In this document: positions 21,232 to 30,700 of the stretch, piece after piece
Layout of the letters: the number at the start of each line of letters is the position of its first letter
How positions within the stretch are numbered: the first letter of the stretch is position 1
Source of the DNA: Chrysopilus asiliformis
Lineage: Eukaryota > Arthropoda > Insecta > Diptera > Rhagionidae
Length of the DNA stretch: 64,000 nucleotides
Assembly (NCBI GenBank): GCA_964034945.1
Contig: OZ035964.1
Coordinates: 3,091,107-3,155,106 of the forward strand
Direction: 5' to 3'
Notes under the pieces: generated by a model
What the model was told of the DNA's origin: nothing
Seen by the model: the letters and a program-made list of their open reading frames with translations, nothing else
Database searches by the model: none
Translations under genes and position numbers: made by a program

Positions 21232-21355
21232 TCAGCGCTCGTGTTCGTGACAGCGCTCGTATCCGCGTTAACGCTCGTATCCGCGTTAGCGTTCCTATCC
21301 GCTAAAGCGTTCGTGTTCGTGATAGCGCTCGTTTCCGCGTTAGCGCTCGATTCGC
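21232..21355 (+). repeat. Short 18-bp GCGCTCGT/TCCGCGTTA repeat
   Basis: Six to seven degenerate tandem units alternate GCGCTCGT-type and ATCCGCGTTA-type words. They follow a T-rich tract and CAG (21,226) that could be a splice acceptor. In frame the tract encodes an Ala/Leu/Val/Ser-rich string, but the long frames there are most simply explained by the repeat. A diverged relative lies at about 23,137-23,212. Confidence 0.5.
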
Positions 21356-21661
21356 GTAAATCGAACCAACATATAGGAAACAAATTTACAGTCGCAAATT
21401 TCCCTTTATTGAGGGTTAATATGAGAACATTTTTACTCGTCTTATATTGTTGCATAATTTTAGAGTTCATTAGGAACTCATTAAAGTTTCTTGTCAATTT
21501 TATCCCTTGTCAATTTTATCCTCGTATTTTCTATTGCCGTATTTGTTCGTTACAAACTGATATTATTTCAGAACAGTTTATGTTCCCCCCATGTACGCCT
21601 TTCAATTATGACGCAATTTCAGCGTCCAGGTTTTTACCAATATTCCCTTTCTGCTTGATGG
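21356..21661. other. Spacer, no gene seen
   Basis: The open frame that runs through the 18-bp repeat continues to about 21,693, but there is no motif, splice or conservation support for it beyond the repeat. Confidence 0.3.
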
Positions 21662-21979
21662 AAAGCTCCAAAGAGGGGAGGACAGCCGCGTAGCTAACCG
21701 GAAACAGCCGTGACGCGTAATTCAAGCCACACAGGACTCTCTGAATTGGTTAAGAGCCTGGTGATTTTTGGAGTCTTGCGCGACTTGCGTTATTCGTTTC
21801 GGTAGTTTCTGGAAAGCTCCTCGGCCCGTCCTCCCCATAGCGGTTCTTTTGAGTCTGGCAAAAACCTAAGAGCTAACTGTGCGCGAGGTATAAGTCAGGT
21901 GATTCGACTTGTATCCCTCGCTCAGATAGTTTCCGCAGTTTCTGCTTGATTTGTAAGTTGCAGGAGCAATTCCTAAAAG
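21662..21979 (+). repeat. 318-bp direct repeat, copy 1
   Basis: This repeat begins AAAGCTCCAAAGAGGGGAGG and ends AATTCCTAAAAG. It recurs at 22,652-22,969 with the same length and about 93% identity (22 differences by hand count). It has a GGGGAGGAC word near its start and GTCCTCCCC about 150 bp later, an inverted pair perfect here and with one mismatch in copy 2. It has no long open frame, and its composition (near 50% GC) differs from the flanks. Possible identities are long terminal repeats of a gutted element or a duplicated non-coding RNA gene; the ends do not show TG...CA. Confidence 0.6.
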
Positions 21980-22651
21980 CTATTTTCCTTAAAGCAAAAA
22001 TGACGTCTTGGGTTAAAAGTTGGGGGGATAGTTCCAAGTTACGGTTAAATACTTAGAGTCGCGTTATTTATACTGGGATCGGGGGTATTAGGTGCCATCG
22101 GAGCCGCGAATGGGTCATTACCTGTTCTAAAGGTCCGTGGAGTACCTTTTGCTTTCCTGTTCTGGTCGAATCGTAATTAAAAGGTTTGCACGAAAGAGGC
22201 CCTCGTCCGAATCTTTCGGGATTTATTCAAAAATAGGCTGTTTGGCCTTAACCGTACTTGGTCGCGATTCAGTTACAAATTTCATTACAATTTTCTCGAA
22301 AACGGTCGAAATTAACGTAGAGTAGTTTTATTAGTTTATCATCGAATGCCAGGAAAAGTGGAGGCAGTGCCATCGGAGCCGCGAATGGGTCATTACCTGT
22401 TCTAAAGGTCCGTGGAGTACTGTTTTTTGCTCATTTCTGGTTCCATATCTATACGAACTGCGGTCGCATGTAGGGCTTTCATGCGGCTACGTGTTTTTTG
22501 TTGCTGTTAAAACAGTGGTGATTTTGCCATAATTGACCGTTTTTGAAATTTTGTCAGGGCATTCGAATTTCCCAAATTTTCTTTGAATTTCTCACATCCT
22601 GTTAAACTTTGCGTTCATAATTTCGTCACTGTCACTTTTTAGCTTTGACGA
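21980..22651. repeat. Interval between 318-bp repeats with two 54-bp repeats
   Basis: Positions 22,092-22,145 and 22,367-22,420 are identical 54-bp direct repeats (start GTGCCATCGGAGCCGCGAAT, end CCGTGGAGTAC). Both are followed within 15 bp by a CTTTTGC/TTTTTGC word. No open reading frame of note. The 275-bp spacing suggests a small tandem or nested duplication within the larger 990-bp unit. Confidence 0.5.
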
Positions 22652-22969
22652 AAAGCTCCAAAGAGGGGAGGACAGCCGCGCGGCTAACCGGAAACAGCCG
22701 GGACGCGTAATTCAAGCCGCACAGGGCTCTCTGAATTGGTTAAGAGCCTGGTGATTTTTGGAGTCTTGCGCGACTTGTGTTATTCGTTTCGGTAGTTTCT
22801 GGAAAGCTCCTCGGCCCGTGCTCCCCATAGCGGTTCTTTTGAGTCTGGCAGAAACCTAAGAGCTAACTGGGCGCGAGGTATAAGTCAGCGGACGCGACTT
22901 GTATCCCACGTTCAGATAGTTTCCGCGGTTACTGCTTGACTTGCAAGTTCCAGGAGTAATTCATAAAAG
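22652..22969 (+). repeat. 318-bp direct repeat, copy 2
   Basis: Second copy of 21,662-21,979; start-to-start distance is 990 bp. A good donor (GTGAGT at 23,002) lies 32 bp after its end, so this copy may contribute to a spliced transcript. Confidence 0.6.
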
Positions 22970-23648
22970 AACCTCGCAAAAATTATAAAAGTTGTCTTCG
23001 GGTGAGTTTTCTTATTAGTTTTTATTCTCATTGCGTACGATTTTCCACCATGACGTCTTTTCGGCGCCCAGGAAAAATATGGGGGGGAACCTTTCGGGAA
23101 AGTTGTGTACTGTTTTTTCTCCGGCCTCGGTAGTCGCTTGCGCGCTCGTTATCTCCGCGATAGCGTTTTTGGGTCCGCGCCCAGCGCTCGGTATTCGCGC
23201 GATTCTGCGACTCAGGAATCAACCTGGAAGAACAACAGAGATGGAAGCTCGTGTCTTGTTCCGGCTATCAAAAGGGTGAGTACTTTTTAATATTTTTCAT
23301 TTAAAACACTTTTACTGTAATTTATTAAAATCCTTTCCCAGATCTTTTTGGCATCAACAGTGACTGACAATTTTTTTTTCTTTTTATTTCAGATTGATGT
23401 GTTTTAAATTTTGTGTGAAATAATTCGATATTTTTAGTGAAATTTAATAAAGGTCTTTTTTCAATAAGTGAAATCAGTGAAAATATGATAAAATTAATTA
23501 ATAATACTTGTGATAGTAGGGCGTTTTTAGTGTTAAAAAATTTTAATCATAATAAATTGTGTTGGCTCCTGAAAAATAGGCGGCTGAACATCGTTGGACG
23601 ATCTTCATGCAGTAAGAGAACCTCGTCAACAAATGCCGCCGACATTAT
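22970..23648 (+). other. Candidate spliced transcript, probably non-coding
   Basis: Three good donors lie on the plus strand (GTGAGT at 23,002; 23,276; 23,649), with a clear acceptor at 23,392 (T-rich tract, TTTATTTCAG), giving an exon 23,393-23,648 and another ending at 23,275. An 82-codon frame (23,031-23,279) crosses the donor, and the frame in the last exon starts only after several stops, so I cannot join them into one protein. A non-coding or decayed gene fits best. Confidence 0.3.
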
Positions 23649-24554
23649 GTGAGTCTTTTTAAATGTCACTTTTTTAACTATATTTATTTTTTTAAATTAT
23701 ATAAATCAAAAATATTTATTGTATGAAAAGTAAAATTTTCAAACTCTCGGAAATCTCTTCTGTAAGCAAAGAAAACCGACCCTTTCAGCATACCTCCCTA
23801 CCATTGCTTGTTTTTATACTCTATATGAGAATCTATATTCATTTAGTATGCCGTTTGTAACGCATCGAAACAATCGTCGGGATGACAAAAGATTTTTATC
23901 CGTCCGTCCGTCCGTCTGTCTGTCACTTCCAACACGAAATTTTCACCATGCAATATCAGTCTGTTTCCTTCTTTTTTTACTTTCCTCTTCTATATTCATG
24001 ACGGAGACCGACTCGATAACCGGGGCAGATAGAAAATGTCTGATCAGTACGAAATCCGTTAAATTTTCGGATAAAATTATGAGGTGCACCTGTCGGTCTG
24101 TCCGTTTCACCTAACTTAAATAACTCGAGATCGCGTTGACCTAGCGAGTTGAATTTTTTTTTATAAATAAGTTTGACGAAAGTCGTAGTTTTCCATATAC
24201 TTTTGGAAAAACAACGGTATTTATAACGGGAATGTCCTAAACAGTTTTTTTTTTTCGAAAAATTTCTCGAAACCGAGGCGCGCTTTTGGGAAAAAATTAA
24301 TATAACGAAATTTAAAGGATATAAAATTTTATCCATGTTTTGTTTTAATGGGTTTTTCGTATCTCCAACAGTTTTCAAGATGTTTGAAAAGATATTATTT
24401 TTTACATGTTGATCACAACTGATATTTTCCCGAATTTCCTTAGGAGTTTTCTAGATAAGAAAATCTTTGTCTGAATTGTAATGCCATTTTCTACGTTCAA
24501 AGTTTTTTCCTCAATTTTTGGACGGCTCTTCGACGCAGTAGTTTTTTTTTTTCG
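23649..24554. other. AT-rich spacer with CCGT/CTGT tetranucleotide tract
   Basis: Positions 23,897-23,930 are a run of CCGT units followed by CTGT units, preceded by GACAAAAGATTTTTATCC. Nearly the same preface (GACAAAAGATTTCC) precedes the tract in intron 3 of the DNAI7-like copies, so these are related dispersed-repeat remnants. No coding region is supported. Confidence 0.4.
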
Positions 24555-24670
24555 CAGCACCCACCAATCGTGAGGGGTGCTGCTACAGGCTCCGAAGTAC
24601 CCAAAAATCGCCAGGCCCCGGAGCACCAAAAAATCACTAGGGGCGTCTGCTACGGGCCCCCGAGCACCTG
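24555..24670 (+). repeat. Outlier island of the 41-bp GC satellite
   Basis: Nearly three degenerate 41-bp units (words GGGGTGCTGCTACAGGC, CAAAAATCGCCAG, CCCCGGAGCACC) lie about 1.45 kb before the main array, in the same orientation. The type is the AGCACCC family found at the start of the main array, and the units are more diverged. Confidence 0.85.
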
Positions 24671-25825
24671 TTTGAATTTAAAAGGCAATTTCTATGTGAA
24701 AATTTTCTTCCTGAGAATTTTGAAGGCGTTTGACGTAGTAATTTTTTTCTGAATTTTTCCCAAGCGGTAGTTTTTTTGCCTGACATTTTGGAGGCCGTTT
24801 TGAAGCTGAATAGTTTTCTATTGTGGATTTAGGAGACAAATTTAGACAAACATTTCCTGGAATGCCTTAAAACCACCAAAAAAGCTTCCAAGAAATGAAT
24901 GATAGACCACTGAAAACTCCTTATAGTATTTTCGACTTAGACGATTTGTGGGTTTGTTATTTCCTTTTTAGGTGAATGCTAGAATTGAGTCCAGTGTCTT
25001 GTTGGGATTCCTTTAGACATCACTGTCTCGATCTAAGCAACAGCCAATCTATTTTACGTACAGTTAAAAATTGTTTTATTTTCACGGACTTTTCTTTCTG
25101 TATTTTCTTCTGGAACATCTTTCAAATCATTGGAAACATCTTCAATATATCCCGCATCCTCTTTACTACGATAAACAGCGGTATTCGTCGTCGTCGTGAG
25201 AGGAGTGGGTGGTGGGAGGTGGGCCTTTTACACGAAAAAGAATTTTTTTAGCATTAGGAAAATAACAAGTGATTATTTTTTCGTCTATATAAAACTTGTG
25301 TCGTCAATTTCACGAAAATTGAGATCGCTCGCATGCCTAGAAAATGAAAATTTGATCCACTAGAAAATACTAGTTTAATTCCTAGTATTTTCCAATGTTC
25401 AATGAAGTGATTTCCTGGACATGATCACAATTTTCTTGAATTGCGAAAAGTTTTCCGTTGGATAAACCTCATTTGTAGTTTTCTTGATTTCAGGAATTTT
25501 TTTACCGTGTACATTTTCTGTTTTATCCAGTAAAACAAGTATAATGCCTCTTTTCATTGGCATCAATTAAAACATAAAGATCGATTTTTCCAATATGAAT
25601 TATGTTTCATTTTTACCTTCTTATACAATAAAGTATAATCGATATATTTTACCGTTATCGAGATATTTCAGATTTTGTAAAACAAATCATATTTTTGTAT
25701 AAGCTAATGTTTTATCTGTCGGGTTATGATGTAAATTGCGCAGGAACGTAGCTTTTGTATAAGAAACTCATGCGCTGTTCGGATCAGCTATTTTCTGAAT
25801 ATTTTCATAACATAAATTATGTTTC
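24671..25825. other. Spacer with degenerate satellite-like remnants
   Basis: About 24,700-24,810 and 25,215-25,250 repeat the words seen next to R at 3.6-3.75 kb (GACGTAGTAA, CCAAGCGGTA, CTGACATTTTGGAGGCC, CACGAAAAA). The remainder is AT-rich with no supported gene; the 91-codon frame at 24,976-25,251 lacks splice or motif support. Confidence 0.35.
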
Positions 25826-26112
25826 TGTGAAAAATTCGGGTCCACAACCTGTCGGTGGGTGGGAGGGTGGAGAGGTGGTGGGCGCACACGCTGGTTGAGC
25901 GACAGGTGAACATCAGCTGGGAGGGTGAGCGGTGGACATCTTAGTGTGTGAGTGGGTGCGTGTGTGGCTCAGTGGATGACGTCATGCACATCATGCAGTG
26001 CGCTGGAAATTCCATCGTTCGGCTAGAAGGGTTCGAAAATGGGAATTTCTGAGCCTGGAATTATCTGAATTGTCGCTATTTTTACACCCAATCGATTGCA
26101 TCTCCTGCAGGG
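25826..26112 (-). repeat. Dispersed element R beside GC satellite
   Basis: Reversed copy including the ATGACGTCAT palindrome at 25,976-25,985, a duplicated GGGAGGGTG segment in the middle and the CAATCGATTGCA box at about 26,090. Only about 10 bp separates its end (CTCCTGCAGGG) from the GC array. In other copies the same end leads into degenerate AT satellite, so the GC array occupies the position AT satellite takes elsewhere. Confidence 0.65.
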
Positions 26113-26123
26113 ATTTTATTTTA

Positions 26124-27735
26124 GAGCACCCAAAAATTGTCAGTGGGTGCTGCTACAGGCCCCGGAGCACCCAAAAATCGCCAGTGGGTGCTACTACAGG
26201 CCCCGGAGCACCCAAAAATTGCCAGTGGGTGCTGCTACAGGTCCCGGAGCACCCAAAAATTGCCAGTGGGTGCTGCTACAGGCCCCGGAGCACCCAAAAA
26301 TCGCCAGTGGGTGCTGCTACAGGCCCCGGAGCACCCAAAAATTGCCAGTGGGTGCTACTACAGGCCCCGGAGCACCCAAAAATCGCCAGTGGGTGCTGCT
26401 ACATGCCCCGGAGCACCCAAAAATTGCCAGTGGGTGCTACTACAGGCCCCGGAGCCCCAAAAATCGTCCGTGGGTGCTGCTACAGGTCCCGGAGCACCCC
26501 AAAATTGCCAGTGGGTGATGCTACAGGCCCCCAAAAATTGCCAGTGGGTGCTGCTACAGGCCACGGAGCACCCAAAATTTGTCTGTGGGTGCTGCTACAG
26601 GCCTCGCAGCATCCAAAAATTGCCAGTGGGTGCTACTACAGGCCCCGGAGCAACCTAAATTTCCCAGTGGGTGCTGCTGCAGGACCCGGAGCACCCAAAA
26701 ATCGCCAGTGGGTGCTGCTACAGGCCCCGGAGCACCCAAAAATCGCCAGTGGGTGCTACTACAGGCCCTGGAGCCCCAAAAATCGCCAGTGGGTGCTACT
26801 ACAGGCCCCGGAACCCGAAAAATCGCCCGTTGGCGCTGCTACAGCTCCCGGAGCACCCAAAAATTGCCAGTGGGTTCTGCTACAGGCCCCGGAGCACCCA
26901 AAAATAGCCAGTGGGTGCTACTACAGGCCCCGGAGCCCCAAAAATCGCCCGTGGGCGCTGCTACAGCCCCCGGAGCACCCAAAAATTGCCAGTGGGTGCT
27001 GATACAGGGCCCGGAGCACCCAAAAATTGGCAGTGGGTGCTGCTACAGGGTCCGGAGCCCCAAAAATCGCCAGTGGGTGCTGCTACAGGCCCCGAAGCAC
27101 CCAAAAATCCCAGTGGGTGATGCTACAGGCCCGGAGCACCCAAAAACTGCCAGTGGGTGCTACTACAGGCCCCGGAGCCCCAAAAATCGTCCGTGGGTGC
27201 TGCTACAGTCCCCGGAGCACCTAAAAATCGCCAGTGGGTGCTGCTACAGGCCCCGGAGCACCCAAAAATCGCCAGTGGGTGCTGCCACAGGCCCCGGAGC
27301 ACCTAAAAATCCCAGTGGGTGATGCTACAGGCCCGGAGCACCCAAAAATTGCCAGTGGGTGCTGCTACAGGGCCCGGGGCACCCCAAAATTGCCAGTGGG
27401 TGCTGCTACAGGGCCCGGGGCACCCAAAAATTGCCAGTGGGTGCTGCTACAGGCCCCGGAGCACCCCAAAATTGCCAGTGGGTGCTGCTACAGCCCCTGG
27501 ACCGCCACGAAAACCCCTGCAGGCGCTGCTACAGCCCCTGGAGCGCCCCAAAAACCCCAGCGGGCGCTGCTACAGCCCCTGGAGCGCCCGAAAATTGCCA
27601 GTGGGTGCTGCTACAGGCCCCGGAGCACCAAAAATCGCCCGTGGGTGCTGCTACAGGCCCCGTAGCACCCAAAAATCGCCCGTGGGTGCTGCTACAGGCC
27701 CCGGAGCACCCAAAAATCGCCAGTGGGTGCTGCTA
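26124..27735 (+). repeat. 41-bp GC satellite, family A (AGCACCC type)
   Basis: Head-to-tail 41-bp units built from GGAGCACCCAAAAATTGCC and AGTGGGTGCTGCTACAGGCC. Each carries a 7-bp dyad AGCACCC...GGGTGCT with a 13-nt loop. Family B units are interleaved from 27,492 to about 27,590 before A reappears to about 27,735. Because 41 is not a multiple of three, three successive units cycle the reading frames, giving stop-poor frames on both strands; none is a gene. Confidence 0.95.
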
Positions 27736-30700
27736 CAGGCCCAAAACCCCAGCGGGCGCAGCTACAGCCCCTGGAGCGCCCCAAAAACACCAGCGGGCGC
27801 TGCTACAGCCCCTGGACCGCCACGAAAACCCCTGCAGGCGCTGCTACAGCCCCTGGAGCGCCCCAAAAACCCCAGCGGGCGCTGCTACAGCCGCTAGACC
27901 GCGCTAAAAACCCCAGCGGGTGCTGCTACAGCCCCTGGAGCGCCCCAAAAACCCCAGCGGGCGCTGCTACAACCCCTGGAGCGCCCCAAAAACCCCAGCG
28001 GGCGCTGCTACAGCCCCTGGACCGCCACGAAAACCCCTGCAGGCGCTGCTACAGCCCCTGGAGCGCCCCAAAAACCCCAGCGGGCGCTGCTACAGCCCCT
28101 GGAGCGCCCCAAAAACCCCAGCGGGCGCTGCTACAGCCCCTGGAGCGCCCCAAAAACCCCTTCAGGCGCTGCTACAGCCCCTGGAGCGCCCCAAAAACCC
28201 CTGCAGGCGCTGCTACAGCCCCTGGAGCGCCACAAAAACCCCAGCGGGCGCTGCTACAGCCCCTGGACCGCCACGAAAACCCCTGCAGGCGCTGCTACAG
28301 CCCCTGGAGCGCCACGAAAACCCCAGCAGGCGCTGCTACAGCCCCTGGAGCGCCCCAAAAACCCCAGCGGGCGCTGCTACAGCCCCTGGAGCGCCCCAAA
28401 AACCCCTGCAGGCGTTGCTACAGCCCCTGGAGCGCCCCAAAAACCCCAGCGGGCGCTGCTACAGCCCCTGGAGCGCCCCAAAAACCCCAGCGGGCGCTGC
28501 TACAGCTCCTGGAGCGCCCTAAAAACCCCAGGGGGGCTGCTACAGCCTCTACGGCCCCTGGAGCGCCCCAAAAACCCCTGCAGGCGCTGCTACAGCCCCT
28601 GGAGCGCCCCAAAAACCCCAGCGGGCGCTGCTACAGCCCCTGGACCGCCACGAAAACCCCTGCAGGCGCTGCTACAGCCCCTGGAGCGCCCCAAAAACCC
28701 AGCGGGCGCTGCTACAGCCCCTGGAGCGCCCCAAAAACCCCAGCGGGCGCTGCTACAGCCCCTGGACCGCCACGAAAACCCCAGCGGGCGCTGCTACAGC
28801 CCCTGGAGCGCCCCAAAAACCCCTTCAGGCGCTGCTACAGCCTCTGGAGCGCCCCAAAAACCCCTGCAGGCGCTGCTACAGCCCCTGGAGCGCCCCAAAA
28901 ACCCCAGCGGGCGCTGCTACAGCCCCTGGACCGCCACATAAACCCCTGCAGGCGCTGCTACAGCCCCTGGAGCGCCCCAAAAACCCCAGCGGGCGCTGCT
29001 ACAGCCCCTGGAGCGCCCTAAAAACCCCAGGGGGGGGCTGCTACAGCCCCTGGAGAGCCCCAAAAACCCCAGCGGGCGCTGCTACAGCCCCTGGACCGCC
29101 ACGAAAACCCCTGCAGGCGCTGCTACGGCCCCTGGAGCGCCCCAAAAATCTCAGCGGGCGCTGCTACAGCCCCTGGAGCGCCCCAAAAACCCCAGCGGGC
29201 GCTGCTACAGCCCCTGGACCGCCACGAAAACCCCTGCAGGCGCTGCTACAGCCCCTGGAGCGCCCCAAAAACCCCAGCGGGCGCTGCTACAGCCCCTGGA
29301 CCGCCACGAAAACCCCTGCAGGCGCTGCTACAGCCCCTGGAGCGCCCCAAAAACCCCTGCAGGCGCGCTGCTACTGCCCCTGGAGCGCCCCAAAAACCCC
29401 AGCGGGCGCTGCTACAGCCCCTGGACCGCCCCAAAAACCCCAGCGGGCGCTGCTACAGCCCTTGGAGCGCCCCAAAAACCCCAGCGGGCGCTGCTACAGC
29501 CCCTGGAGCGCCCCAAAAACCCCAGCGGGCGCTGCTACAGCCCCTGGACCGCCACATAAACCCCTGCAGGCGCTGCTACAGCCCCTGGAGCGCCCCAAAA
29601 ACCCCAGCGGGCGCTGCTACAGCCCCTGGAGCGCCCCAAAAACCCCAGCGGGCGCTGCTAGAGCCCCTGGAGCACCCTAAAAACCCCAGCGGGCGCTGCT
29701 ACAGCCTCCTGGAGCGCCCCAAAAACCCCAGCGGGCGCTGCTACAGCCCCTGGAGCGCCACAAAAACCCCAGCGGGCGCTGCTACAGCCCCTGGACCGCC
29801 ACGAAAACCCCTGCAGGCGCTGCTACAGCCCCTGGAGCGCCCCAAAAACCCCAGCGGGCGCTGCTACAGCCGCTAGACCGCGCTAAAAACCCCAGCGGGT
29901 GCTGCTACAGCCCTTGGAGCGCCCTAAAAACCCCAGCGGGCGCTGCTACAGCCCCTGGAGCGCCCCAAAAACCCCTGCAGGCGCTGCTACAGCCCCTGGA
30001 GCGCCCCAAAAACCCCAGCGGGCGCTGCTACAGCCCCTGGACCGCCACATAAACCCCTGCAGGCGCTGCTACAGCCCCTGGAGCGCCCCAAAAACCCCTT
30101 CAGGCGCTGCTACAGCCTCTGGAGCGCCCCAAAAACCCCTGCAGGCGCTGCTACAGCCCCTGGAGCGCCCCAAAAACCCCAGCGGGCGCTGCTACAGCCC
30201 CTGGACCGCCCCAAAAACCCCAGCGGGCGCTGCTACAGCCCCTGGACCGCCACGAAAACCCCTGCAGGCGCTGCTACAGCCCCTGGAGCGCCACAAAAAC
30301 CCCAGCGGGCGCTGCTACAGCCCCTGGACCGCCACGAAAACCCCTGCAGGCGCTGCTACAGCCCCTGGAGCGCCCCAAAAACCCCAGCGGGCGCTGCTAC
30401 AGCCCCTGGAGCGCCCCAAAAACCCCAGCGGGCGCTGCTACAGCCCCTGGGGCGCCCCAAAATCCCCAGCGGGCGCTGCTACAGCCCCTGGACCGCCACG
30501 AAAACCCCTGCAGGCGCTGCTACAGCCCCTGGAGCGCCCCAAAAACCCCAGCGGGCGCTGCTACAGCCCCTGGACCGCCACGAAAACCCCTGCAGGCGCT
30601 GCTACAGCCCCTGGACCGCCCCAAAAACCCCAGCGGGCGCTGCTACAGCCCTTGGAGCGCCCTAAAAACCCCAGCGGGCGCTGCTACAGCCCCTGGAGCG

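Noticed and set aside
21216..21693. Opposed long frames through the 18-bp repeat
   Set aside because: Low-complexity repeat translation on both strands; no motif or conserved continuation.
23848..24114. 88-codon plus-strand frame through the CCGT/CTGT tract
   Set aside because: Driven by the tetranucleotide run; no homology signal or splice context.
27723..29021. Long open frames (up to 432 codons) in the GC array, on both strands
   Set aside because: They cycle through all three frames of a stop-poor 41-bp tandem unit, start at arbitrary repeat-internal ATGs and have no splice signals or unique sequence.
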